NCBI RefSeq assembly: GCF_040678635.1
Contig: NZ_JBFATZ010000024.1
Span: forward strand, 1 to 64,000
Direction of reading: 5' to 3'
DNA: 64,000 nt
Origin: Thermopolyspora sp040678635
GTDB taxonomy: Bacteria; Actinomycetota; Actinomycetes; Streptosporangiales; Streptosporangiaceae
The position numbers and the translations under genes are program-made. Below the pieces are notes generated by a model that saw only the letters and a program-made list of their open reading frames with translations, made no database searches and was not told where the DNA came from. This document shows positions 46,896 to 54,734 of the stretch, piece by piece; the first letter of the stretch is position 1; every line of letters starts with the position of its first letter.

Positions 46896-48080
46896 ATGCG
46901 TGTGAGCCTGGGTGGACCGGCGACTCCTCCCGGGTTCGACGAGGCCCACCGGGAGCAGACGGCGAGGTATCCCTGCCCGCCGACGGGCTGGCAGCCGGTT
47001 CACACGGTCTACGTTCCCGCGGACGTCTTCGACGCCGGCACCGTCGCCGCGTGGGGCGACGCGGCCTCGGCTCTGCTGGAGCGCCACCTGCCGACGGCGG
47101 CGGAGTTGGCCGCCGTGTTCGAGATCGCGCCGCACGAGGTGGCCCGCGCGGTGTGGCATCGGCTGGGGCTGAAGCTCGCCGGCGACCCGGTCGAGGACCT
47201 GCGCGTGGACTTCGAGGACGGGTACGGCACGCGCTCCGACGACGAGGAGGACGCCGACACTGTCAAGGCCGCCGAGGCGATCGCGGAGATGTACCGGGCC
47301 GAGACGCTGCCGCGCCGCTGGGGGCTGCGGGTGAAGTCGTTCGCCGACGGGAACCCGGCGCGCTCCCTGCGTACCCTGGACGGTTTCCTCACCACGCTGG
47401 CCGAGCGCGTCGGCGTGCTGCCGCCCGGGTTCACGGTGACCTTCCCCAAGGTGATCATGGAGGCGTACATCGGCCAGTTCGCGGCCCGGCTTGAGGCGCT
47501 GGAGCGCGCCCTCGGCCTGCCCGCCCGGACGCTGCGCTTCGAGATCCAGGTGGAGGCGCCGCAGACGGTGCTGTTCCTGCAGCGCTCCCCCGACGCGGTG
47601 GCCGCTGCCGGGGGGCGGCTCGCCGCCGCCCACTTCGGCGTGTTCGATTACACCGCCGCCTGCGGTCTGCCTCCCCACGAGCAGCGCCTGGACCACCCGG
47701 TCTGCGATCACGCCCGGCACGTGATGCGGACGGTCTTCGCGGGCACGGGCGTGGAGCTGTCGGACGGCTCCCTCGCCGCCGGCCCCGCCTCGGACGACAC
47801 CGCCGACGTCCACGCCTTGTGGCGCCGCCACGCCGCCCTGGTCCGGCACTCGCTGAGCCACGGCTTCCACCAGGGCTGGGACATGCATCCGGCGCACCTG
47901 GTCAGCCGGTACGCCGCCGTCTACGCCTTTCACCTGGCACGTTACGACGAGTACCGCGAGCGGGTCCACGCCTGGCAGGAGGGCCGCGCCGCCGCCGGGG
48001 GCGTGCTGGACGAGCCGGCCACCATCGCCACTCTCACCGCCGCCCTGCGCCGCGCCGACCACGCCCTGGGCAACACCTGA
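46896..48080 (+). CDS. HpcH/HpaI-like aldolase-fold protein (DUF6986)
   Basis: A 394-residue protein related to the citrate-lyase/HpcH aldolase superfamily: DLRVDFEDGYGTRSDDEE holds the likely metal-binding acidic site, and LRFEIQVEAPQTVLFL and GVFDYTAACGL follow. In other actinomycetes such genes occur with purine or ureide catabolism, but no such genes are near here, so the substrate is unknown. GGGAG is six bases before the ATG. Confidence 0.75.
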   Translation: MRVSLGGPATPPGFDEAHREQTARYPCPPTGWQPVHTVYVPADVFDAGTVAAWGDAASALLERHLPTAAELAAVFEIAPHEVARAVWHRLGLKLAGDPVEDLRVDFEDGYGTRSDDEEDADTVKAAEAIAEMYRAETLPRRWGLRVKSFADGNPARSLRTLDGFLTTLAERVGVLPPGFTVTFPKVIMEAYIGQFAARLEALERALGLPARTLRFEIQVEAPQTVLFLQRSPDAVAAAGGRLAAAHFGVFDYTAACGLPPHEQRLDHPVCDHARHVMRTVFAGTGVELSDGSLAAGPASDDTADVHALWRRHAALVRHSLSHGFHQGWDMHPAHLVSRYAAVYAFHLARYDEYRERVHAWQEGRAAAGGVLDEPATIATLTAALRRADHALGNT

Positions 48081-48089
48081 CCGCGGGCG

Positions 48090-48779
48090 TCACCCGTCCA
48101 GGAGCTCGCGCCACCGGCGGACGAGGCGGGTCTCCACCGGGTCCGACCACGAGGTCCGGACCGCCCCTCCGACGTGGAAGGCGTGGATTCCGTAGCCGCG
48201 CAGCACGGGCACGTGGCGGCGTTCGAGCCCGCCTCCGGCCATGATCAGCGGCCCGTCGCCGGCGTCGGCGCGGGCGCGCAGCACCGGCAGGCCGTCCTCG
48301 ACGCCGGTGGCGGCCCCGGCGGTGCGTACGGTGGCCAGGTTGGGCAGCAGCCGTACGGCCCGCCAGGCGGCCTGGACGTCGGCCGCGTGATCGACGGCCC
48401 GGTGGAAGGTCCAGGGCAGCGGCGCGACCGCGCCGATGAGCGCCTCGGTGGCCGCCAGGTCCACGGTCCCGTCGTCGGTGAGGAAGCCGAACACGAACCC
48501 GGCCGCGCCCGCCGCGGCGAGTTCGCGGGCGCGGCTGGTGAGGTCCGCGAGTTCGGACGGGGTGACGGTGTGATCGCCGCCGGGGCGCGCGGCGGGGCGC
48601 AGCAGGACCATCTGCGGCAGCGCGCACTCCTTGGCGATCGCCGCCACCGTGGCCGCCTCGGGGGTCCGGCCGCCGGTGGAGGCGTCCGCGATGACCTCCA
48701 CGCGATCGGCGCCGCCCTCTTCGGCGGCCACGGCGTCACGCGCGTCCAGCGTGACCACTTCGAGCAGCGAACCCGTCAT
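48090..48779 (-). CDS. cutC: CutC-family protein
   Basis: A 229-residue TIM-barrel protein: VTLDARDAVAAEEGGADRVE, VLLRPAARPGGDHTVT, FHRAVDHAADVQAAW and the end AFHVGGAVRTSW. CutC was named for copper homeostasis in E. coli, but that role is disputed. It is convergent with the aldolase-like gene and stands alone. Confidence 0.92.
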   Translation of the reverse strand: MTGSLLEVVTLDARDAVAAEEGGADRVEVIADASTGGRTPEAATVAAIAKECALPQMVLLRPAARPGGDHTVTPSELADLTSRARELAAAGAAGFVFGFLTDDGTVDLAATEALIGAVAPLPWTFHRAVDHAADVQAAWRAVRLLPNLATVRTAGAATGVEDGLPVLRARADAGDGPLIMAGGGLERRHVPVLRGYGIHAFHVGGAVRTSWSDPVETRLVRRWRELLDG

Positions 48780-48874
48780 GATGGGAGGCTATCGGAGGAG
48801 TCGTCCGGTCTTGCACGGCTACCACCTGCTCTCAGCGATTCTCAGCGATGACGGGGTGAAGAGCCCGGCTTGTC

Positions 48875-49675
48875 TCACCGGGTGAGGACCAGGTCGCGGT
48901 CGGACGCCGCGTCCGCGGCCTCGGCCGCCAGGTCGACGGTGAGGTCGATGACGCGGGCGCCGGCGGGGTGGCCGGGGGCGACGGGGGCCGTCGGGGCCTC
49001 GACGTACCCGGCCGTGAGGGTCGCCGGGCGCTGGAAGAGAGCGCCCGACGCGCGGTGCGGCAGGTCGACGGTGCGGACGTGCCGGAATCCGAGGGAGCGG
49101 TAGTAGCCCTGCAGGCCCGCGTTCGTCTTGGCGCAGTCGAGCCGCAGCCAGGCCATGCCGTCGGCGAGGGCGCGCAGCGTGGCCCAGTCGAGCAGGGTAC
49201 GGCCGAGCCCGAGGCCCGCGCAGGCCCGGGACGTGCACAGCTTGTGCACGTAGTAGGCCGTCTCCGGCCGGTCGTCGGCGGTCCAGAACTCGGGGTCGGC
49301 GAAGCCGTCGAGGGCCATCGTCGCCACGATCGCCGGGCCGCCGACGCCGTCCCGGTGGGCCCCGCCGAGTCCCGCCTCCAGGCCCGCGTCGAGGCCCGCG
49401 TCGAGGTCGCCGAGCCCGGCCGCCTTGTCGCTCTCGTTGACGCTCTCGTTGACGCTTCCGGCCTCGAGGACGTAGAGCGTTCCGGCGGCGATGAGGGGCT
49501 CGATGCGGGAGGCGGGGAAGCCGCCGACCGGCCACTGGCGCACGCCGCGGTCGTTGAGCCATGCGGCGGCCTCGGCGAGCAGGGCGAGCGCGGCGGGGAG
49601 GTCGGCGGATTCGGCGCGACGCAGGGTGAGGGACAGCGGCTGGCGGACGGCGTCGAGGACGGTGTTCCTGTGCAT
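48875..49675 (-). CDS. GNAT-family N-acetyltransferase with repetitive insertion
   Basis: A 266-residue GNAT: CAGLGLGRTLLDWATLRA is the acetyl-CoA site and GLQGYYRSLGFRHVRTVD the end of the fold. Residues about 75-105 are a repetitive insertion (NESVNES, then DAGLDAGLEAGLGG), encoded by short tandem DNA repeats. A final 50 residues (PATLTAGYVEAPTAPV) are unstructured. ATG at 49675 has AAAGGA seven bases upstream. The substrate is unknown. Confidence 0.85.
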   Translation of the reverse strand: MHRNTVLDAVRQPLSLTLRRAESADLPAALALLAEAAAWLNDRGVRQWPVGGFPASRIEPLIAAGTLYVLEAGSVNESVNESDKAAGLGDLDAGLDAGLEAGLGGAHRDGVGGPAIVATMALDGFADPEFWTADDRPETAYYVHKLCTSRACAGLGLGRTLLDWATLRALADGMAWLRLDCAKTNAGLQGYYRSLGFRHVRTVDLPHRASGALFQRPATLTAGYVEAPTAPVAPGHPAGARVIDLTVDLAAEAADAASDRDLVLTR

Positions 49676-50083
49676 GGTGCATCCTTTCGGTGCTGGTGGT
49701 ACAGCGCTGAATACGGAGAGTGACCAACAGATGGCGTGAGGTTGCCGCCGGACGATCAAGAAGGGGGGTCGCCGGAGGGGTGCGCGGCACGGGCTCAGCC
49801 TTCAACGGCGACGGGAAGGATCACCCCCAACCACGAGGGCACGCCTCTTCGCTGGGTCGAGTCCACCTCGCCTGGCTGATTGCGGGTCGCCCGCGTACGG
49901 CTCCCGGTCCCGTCCCCACGACGGGCGCATTCATCACCACGGCGGACCGGAGCGGCGGTTCCGGAATCGGCCCTGACGGCCGCCCCGAAAGCGGCATCGG
50001 CAGCGGCCCCGGAATCGGCCCTCGTCCACGCGTCGAACACGACGGCCGCCGTCCCATCCGAGGATGGTCCGGCCGGCGCAGCG
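49676..50083. other. Intergenic region, nothing recognised
   Basis: About 410 GC-rich bases between the GNAT start and the GntR stop, both on the minus strand. Small repeats of GGAATCGGCCCT (about 49965 and 50010) occur. No credible gene or terminator is seen. Confidence 0.45.
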
Positions 50084-50854
50084 TCAACGACGTTCCAGCT
50101 CGTATCTGATCAGATGCTTGTCGGCGGGCAGCACCGACACCGCGACACGGACCGGCATATCATCTTGGTCGTAGCCAACTCGGACATATACGACGACAGG
50201 AGTACCAGGTTCGAGCTTCAGGCGCGCCGCTTCCTCAGAAGTCGGCATACGTGCCGAGATGTCGTCGATCATCCGAACCTGAGGATGTCCGAGTTCCTCC
50301 AGCACACGGTTCGCACCCCGGGTGATGTCCGCCGGACGGGCGATTTCGGAGTTCGAGACCAGGGCGAACGGGAAGTAGGAATCGTTGGTGTTGTAGGGCT
50401 GGTCGTCGACGTACCGCAGCCGGCGGCGCACCACCGCCAGTTCGCCGTCGGGCAGTGCGAGCCGGGTGGCGATGTCCTCGGGCGGCTCGACGATGGCCAC
50501 CTCGATGTCCTGGCCGGGCTTGCGTCCCTCCTGGGCGACCGCGCGGGCGAATGCCTCCTGGCGAGCACCGTCCTCGCCGGACTGGGGCTCCAGCTCCTTC
50601 TGGGGGTACATGAGCAGCGGCCGGCGGTCCCGCACCACGCTGCCGCGCCGCGGGGTGCGGCTGATCAGGCCCTCGTTGACGAGTTCGCCCAGCGCGAGCC
50701 GTACGGTGTTGCGGCTGACGTTGGACTTGCGCATCAGGTCGACCTCGGTCGGCAACGCGTCACCCGGGCGGAGTTCCCCCGAGTAGATGGCGCGACGCAA
50801 CTCCGACGCCACCTGTTGATACAGCGTTGACCGTGCCACTCCGACCCTCTGCAT
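50084..50854 (-). CDS. GntR-family regulator with UTRA domain
   Basis: A 256-residue HutC-type protein: winged helix at residues about 10-75 (YQQVASELRRAIYSGELRPG, MRKSNVSRNTVRLALGELVN, ISRTPRRGSVVRDRRPLL) and a UTRA domain (VRRRLRYVDDQPYNTNDSYF to VAVSVLPADKHLIRYELE). The ATG at 50854 is chosen because the helix-turn-helix starts soon after. Three TTGNNNCAA sites lie just upstream, so autoregulation is likely. The ligand is unknown. Confidence 0.88.
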   Translation of the reverse strand: MQRVGVARSTLYQQVASELRRAIYSGELRPGDALPTEVDLMRKSNVSRNTVRLALGELVNEGLISRTPRRGSVVRDRRPLLMYPQKELEPQSGEDGARQEAFARAVAQEGRKPGQDIEVAIVEPPEDIATRLALPDGELAVVRRRLRYVDDQPYNTNDSYFPFALVSNSEIARPADITRGANRVLEELGHPQVRMIDDISARMPTSEEAARLKLEPGTPVVVYVRVGYDQDDMPVRVAVSVLPADKHLIRYELERR

Positions 50855-50860
50855 GCCCTT

Positions 50861-50953
50861 TTGTTCCAACAAATTTAGACGATCTCGTTCTAAGTTGGAA
50901 CAACCCCTTGACCCCGGCGCGCCTTCCAGCGCATCATCCATTCGTTGGTACAA
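50861..50953. promoter_or_regulatory. Three TTGNNNCAA sites upstream of the GntR gene
   Basis: TTGTTCCAA (50861-50869, within the palindrome TTGTTCCAACAA), TTGGAACAA (50895-50903) and TTGGTACAA (50945-50953) share the pattern TTGNNNCAA. TTGTTCCAAC and GTTGGAACAA also form a 10-bp inverted repeat across 50861-50903. This is the probable operator of the regulator at 50084, in an AT-rich patch. Starts are 34 and 50 bases apart. Confidence 0.65.
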
Positions 50954-51049
50954 ATCCATCGAAAGGTCGGCGGCAGGGTGATCGCCGATCTGACGGCCCG
51001 GATGATTCCGCGCATCGGAGCCCGAGCCGTCGCCCACTGGCTCCCCGTG

Positions 51050-51160
51050 CGCCAGAGGGTTCAGGACCCCATCCCTCGCCGGGGTCCTGGGCCTCCTACG
51101 CCGGGGCGGAGCGTGTCCTGGCGGGTCCCCCACGCCCGCCAGGACACGTTCCACTTTCCG
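51050..51160 (+). ncRNA. Probable 6C small RNA
   Basis: Two strong adjacent hairpins with C-rich loops on the plus strand: CAGGACCCC (51063-51071)/GGGGTCCTG (51082-51090), loop ATCCCTCGCC; and GTGTCCTGGCGGG (51114-51126)/CCCGCCAGGACAC (51136-51148), loop TCCCCCACG. A pyrimidine-rich stretch GTTCCACTTTCC follows. Two hairpins with C-runs in the loops are the definition of the actinobacterial 6C RNA, and my recollection is that it lies near an SDR oxidoreductase in Streptomyces, as here. In mycobacteria 6C affects replication and secretion gene messages through C-rich pairing. Ends are approximate. Confidence 0.72.
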
Positions 51161-51438
51161 GGGAGCACAGCCGGACATGGACGCACCTCCGCGATCAAGG
51201 GCCGTGGATCAAGACAGTTGTTCACCCGCTGTCACGTCCCGTCAAGGCCCAAAAAAACGCGCCGAGCCATAACCAACGGGCATCGGCGGGGCTCCCCCGA
51301 CCGGTGCGAGGCCGCTGACGACCGTGTCGGGCACCGTTCGCCGGCCCACCCGGCGCTCATCGACTCCGCCCGCCGGCCTTGGTCCTCGGCCGGCCGTCCC
51401 GTGATCCGCCGACCGATTTCGCGCCCCGAATGCGAGAG

Positions 51439-51452
51439 ACCGACCAGTCGGT
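51439..51452. promoter_or_regulatory. Palindrome ACCGACCAGTCGGT upstream of the SDR gene
   Basis: ACCGAC-ca-GTCGGT lies 38 bases before the SDR start codon. Its form is that of a TetR-family operator. No TetR gene is adjacent (the nearest is at 56324), so the regulator may act in trans. Confidence 0.5.
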
Positions 51453-51489
51453 ATGGACTCGGGTCGTCGGGTACGGCATGCTGTCCGTC

Positions 51490-52248
51490 ATGAGCCTGTT
51501 CTCGGTCGAAGGTAAGACGGTCATCGTCACAGGTGGATCTCGCGGCATCGGCAAGATGATCGCGCGCGGTTTCGTGGAGGGCGGTGCACGGGTCTACATC
51601 GCCTCCCGCAAGACCGCCGAGGTGGAGAAGACGGCGGCTGAGCTGGGATGCGTCGCCGTCACGGCCGATCTGGCCACGCCCGCGGGCATCGAGTCCCTGG
51701 TCTCCGCCGTGTCCGCGGCCGAGACCCGGCTGGACGTGCTGGTGAACAACGCCGGGGCCGTGTGGGGCGCGCCGCTGGAGGACTACCCCGAATCCGGTTT
51801 CGACAAGGTCTTCGCCATCAACGTCAAGGCCGCCTTCTACCTGACGGTCAAGCTGCTGCCGCTGCTGCGGGCCGCGGCGAGCGCCGACGATCCGGCCCGC
51901 GTCATCAACATCGGCTCGATCGACGGCCTTCGCGTGCCCATACTGGAGAACTACGCCTACTCGGCCGCGAAGGCCGGCGTGCACATGCTCACCCGGCACC
52001 TGGCGAGCAAGCTCGCCCCCGAGCACATCACGGTCAACGCGATCGCCCCCGGCCCGTTCGAGTCGAAGATGATGGCCTTCGCCCTCGACAACCCGGAGAC
52101 CCGCAGCGAGATCGAGGCGTCCGTCCCGCTCGGCCGCATCGGTCGCCCCGACGACATGGCCGGCGCCGCCATCTACCTGTCCTCCCGCGCCGGCGCCTAT
52201 CTCACCGGGGCGGTCATCCCGGTCGACGGCGGCATCTCCCAAATCTGA
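51490..52248 (+). CDS. SDR-family oxidoreductase (RhlG/3-oxoacyl reductase-like)
   Basis: A 252-residue classical short-chain dehydrogenase: MSLFSVEGKTVIVTGGSRGI is the N-terminus, TGGSRGIGK the NADPH motif, NNAG the structural motif, and serine (NIGSIDG), tyrosine and lysine (YAYSAAKAG) are the catalytic residues. The start sequence resembles RhlG-type reductases. ATG at 51490 is used; one at 51478 is possible. The gene lies downstream of the 6C RNA and is preceded by a TetR-like palindrome. The substrate is unknown. Confidence 0.92.
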   Translation: MSLFSVEGKTVIVTGGSRGIGKMIARGFVEGGARVYIASRKTAEVEKTAAELGCVAVTADLATPAGIESLVSAVSAAETRLDVLVNNAGAVWGAPLEDYPESGFDKVFAINVKAAFYLTVKLLPLLRAAASADDPARVINIGSIDGLRVPILENYAYSAAKAGVHMLTRHLASKLAPEHITVNAIAPGPFESKMMAFALDNPETRSEIEASVPLGRIGRPDDMAGAAIYLSSRAGAYLTGAVIPVDGGISQI

Positions 52249-52279
52249 CCGCCCGCTCCGCGATCAGGCGTACGAGGGA

Positions 52280-52975
52280 TCAGCGGACGGTGAAGCCGCG
52301 GTCGGTGAGGATGGCCGCGGCTTGGGCCGGGCTGATGACGGCGCCGGTGAACCGGCGCAGGTCGGCGTCGTCGAGCGTGCCGAGGTCGGCCCCGCGCAGG
52401 TCGGCCTCGGTGAAGCGCGCGTTGACGCACCGGACGCGGATGAGGCGGCAGTCCTCGAAGACGGCGCGGGTGAAGTCGCAGCCGGACAGGTTCGCCTCGT
52501 CGAAGCGCACGCCGGTGAGCGTGGCGCCGCGGAAGCCGCAGCCGGTCAGGTCGGCGAGCATGAGGTTGGCGCCCTCCAGTCGGTAGCCGGTGCCCCGGCA
52601 GCCCGCGAGGACCGCGCCGATCAGGCGGCAGCCGGTGAAGACGGCGTCGGTGAGCAGCGCGTTGCCGAACTTGGCCCCCGACAGGTCCACGTCGGTGAAG
52701 ACGGCGTCGATCAACTCGGCGTCCTCGAAGCGCAGGCCGGTGCCGCCGCCCCCGGTGAAGTGCGCGCCGTCCAGATCCGCCCCGCGGAAATCGGCGCGGT
52801 CCAGCGCGCATGACTCGAAGACCGACTCGGCCAGCCCGGCGCCCCGGAAGTCCGCGCCGTTCAGCACGCACCTGCGGAACGCGTACGGCCCGGGGCCGAG
52901 CCGGGCGCCGACGTCGGTGTCGGACAGATCCTCGTCCTGGATCTCCCGCGGACCTCGCGGGGCGACCATCTCCAT
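52280..52975 (-). CDS. Pentapeptide-repeat protein
   Basis: A 231-residue protein with about 25 A(D/N)LxX pentapeptide repeats (CVLNGADFRGAGLAES, CALDRADFRGADLDGAHFTG, NARFTEADLRGADLG) forming a right-handed beta-helix. A final 25-residue helix ends ISPAQAAAILTDRGF. Some such proteins mimic DNA and protect gyrase; nothing here proves that role. It is convergent with the SDR gene. Confidence 0.92.
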   Translation of the reverse strand: MEMVAPRGPREIQDEDLSDTDVGARLGPGPYAFRRCVLNGADFRGAGLAESVFESCALDRADFRGADLDGAHFTGGGGTGLRFEDAELIDAVFTDVDLSGAKFGNALLTDAVFTGCRLIGAVLAGCRGTGYRLEGANLMLADLTGCGFRGATLTGVRFDEANLSGCDFTRAVFEDCRLIRVRCVNARFTEADLRGADLGTLDDADLRRFTGAVISPAQAAAILTDRGFTVR

Positions 52976-53079
52976 GCCGCCGATTCAACCAGCCTCCACC
53001 GACAACCCGGCGCGGCTTTGACAAGCCGCAATCGGCTGACAAGCGGCAATCGGCCGGGCGGGGGCCGGTTAGTGGCCGG

Positions 53080-54669
53080 TCAGGGGCTGGTGACGCCGGC
53101 GAGGACCTCGGCGGCGGCCTGGCCGCAGACGCGGGCCGAGCCGTGCGTGGCGATGTGCGCCGCGCCCAGGTCGGTACGGCCCGGCAGCCCCATCTCGACC
53201 ACGATCCCGTCGGGGCGGGCGGCCAGCAGGTGGTCGATGGCCTCGGTCAGCCAGCGGTGCCGGTTGGCGTACCTGACGACGATCACCAGCGGGCGGCCGG
53301 CGGCGGCGGCGAGCGCCGCGTCGAGGTCGGCGGCGTCCGGGGGCGGGCCGTCGCCCGACTCGGGAAGGCGCGTCACCGTGGTGCCGGGCATCAGCTCGGT
53401 GAGCGGGCCGCCGACGCCCCAGGGGGTGTGGCGGTCCACGGCGAGCGACAGCAGCGGCGACATCTCGATCACGTGCGGCGCGGCGCGCAACGGCAGGACC
53501 GCGCTGCGCCGCTGGGTGACGCGCAGGGCGCGCCGCGCGGCGTACAGGCCGAGCGGCACGTCGCCCGAGATCCCCGAGCCCCACGCGGCGCCGGAGGACG
53601 ACTCCCACGACAGGCCCCCGGACGCCTCGCCGGAGCCCGCGGGACCCGACGGCGAGCCGGCCGTCGCGGCGGAGGCGGTGCGTGCGGCGAGCCCGCGCAT
53701 GCGCTCGGCCGCCTCGGCGAGGCGGTCCTCCGGGATGAGCCCCTCGACGACGGCGTCGGCGATCGCCTCGCGGAGCTCCTCGACGATCTCCTCGCCGCAG
53801 TTCTCGCCCCCGACGCAGATGCCGTCCGCGCCCGCGGCGATGGCGTGCGTCGCCGCGCCGGCGAGGCCGTACCGTTCGGCGACGGCCGCCATCTCGATCC
53901 CGTCGGTGATCACCGGCCCGTCGAAGCCCAGCTCCCGCCGGAGCAGGTCGCCCAGGATCCGCGGGCTGAGCGTGGCCGGGCGCTCGTCGTCGTAGGCCGT
54001 CACGACCAGGTGCCCGGTCATGATCGCGGCGACGCCCTCCTCGATGGCCGCGCGGAACGGCAGGAGCTCCACCTGGGCGAGCGCCTCACGGCTGCCGGTG
54101 ACCACCGGCACGCCGTGGTGGGAGTCCACCGCCGTGTCCCCGTGGCCGGGGAAGTGCTTGGCGCACGCGGCGACCCCGGCGGCCTGCAGGCCCCGGATCC
54201 ACGCCGCGGTGTGCCGGGCCACCAGGCGCGGGTCGTCGCCGAACGAGCGCAGGCCGATGACGGGATTGTCCGGGTTGGAGTTGACGTCGGCGGCGGGCGC
54301 GAAGGTGATCGTCACCCCCACGCCCGCGAGCGCCTGCCCGAGGTCGCGGGCGAGCTCCTCGGTCAGCTTGACGTCGTCGACGACGCCGAGGGCGTAGTTG
54401 CCCGGCCGGGTGCTGCCCGTGGCCGCCTCCAGGCGGGTGACCTCGCCGGACTCCTCGTCGATGCCGACGATCACGTCGGGGCGCTCGGCGCGCAGGTCCG
54501 CGGTGAGGCGGGCGACCTGGTCGGCGTCGCCGATGTTGCGCGAGAACAGGACGACGCCGACCAGGCCGTCCGCCAGCCTGCGGCGCACCCAGTCGGGCGC
54601 CCGCCTGCCCGCGAATCCGGGCAGGATGACGCCGTCGGCGAGACGGAGCAGGGCAGGGTCGCGGCTCAT
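53080..54669 (-). CDS. Glycoside hydrolase family 3 (beta-N-acetylglucosaminidase-like)
   Basis: A 529-residue GH3 enzyme: GIDEESGEVTRLEAATGS, the signature CAKHFPGHGDTAVDSHHG (about residue 168; His acid/base as in NagZ types) and the nucleophile aspartate in FDGPVITDGIEM (about 257). A C-terminal domain of about 180 residues follows. There is no signal peptide, so it acts in the cytoplasm, probably on aminosugar oligomers. The start has AAGGAG upstream. A perfect palindrome sits 33-49 bases before it; nearby genes 57736-62793 import aminosugars, a plausible link. Confidence 0.92.
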   Translation of the reverse strand: MSRDPALLRLADGVILPGFAGRRAPDWVRRRLADGLVGVVLFSRNIGDADQVARLTADLRAERPDVIVGIDEESGEVTRLEAATGSTRPGNYALGVVDDVKLTEELARDLGQALAGVGVTITFAPAADVNSNPDNPVIGLRSFGDDPRLVARHTAAWIRGLQAAGVAACAKHFPGHGDTAVDSHHGVPVVTGSREALAQVELLPFRAAIEEGVAAIMTGHLVVTAYDDERPATLSPRILGDLLRRELGFDGPVITDGIEMAAVAERYGLAGAATHAIAAGADGICVGGENCGEEIVEELREAIADAVVEGLIPEDRLAEAAERMRGLAARTASAATAGSPSGPAGSGEASGGLSWESSSGAAWGSGISGDVPLGLYAARRALRVTQRRSAVLPLRAAPHVIEMSPLLSLAVDRHTPWGVGGPLTELMPGTTVTRLPESGDGPPPDAADLDAALAAAAGRPLVIVVRYANRHRWLTEAIDHLLAARPDGIVVEMGLPGRTDLGAAHIATHGSARVCGQAAAEVLAGVTSP

Positions 54670-54701
54670 GCCGTGTACTCCTTGAGCATGCCGCCAATCT
54701 A

Positions 54702-54718
54702 ATAGGAAACTTTCCTAT
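54702..54718. promoter_or_regulatory. Perfect palindrome ATAGGAAACTTTCCTAT before the GH3 gene
   Basis: The 17-base palindrome (8+1+8) lies between the PhoD stop and the GH3 start (54669), in a short AT-rich patch. Its symmetry and position just before the ribosome site mark it as an operator of a sugar-responsive repressor. The repressor is not identified in this window. Confidence 0.65.
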
Positions 54719-54734
54719 CTTCTAGTCCCCGCGC

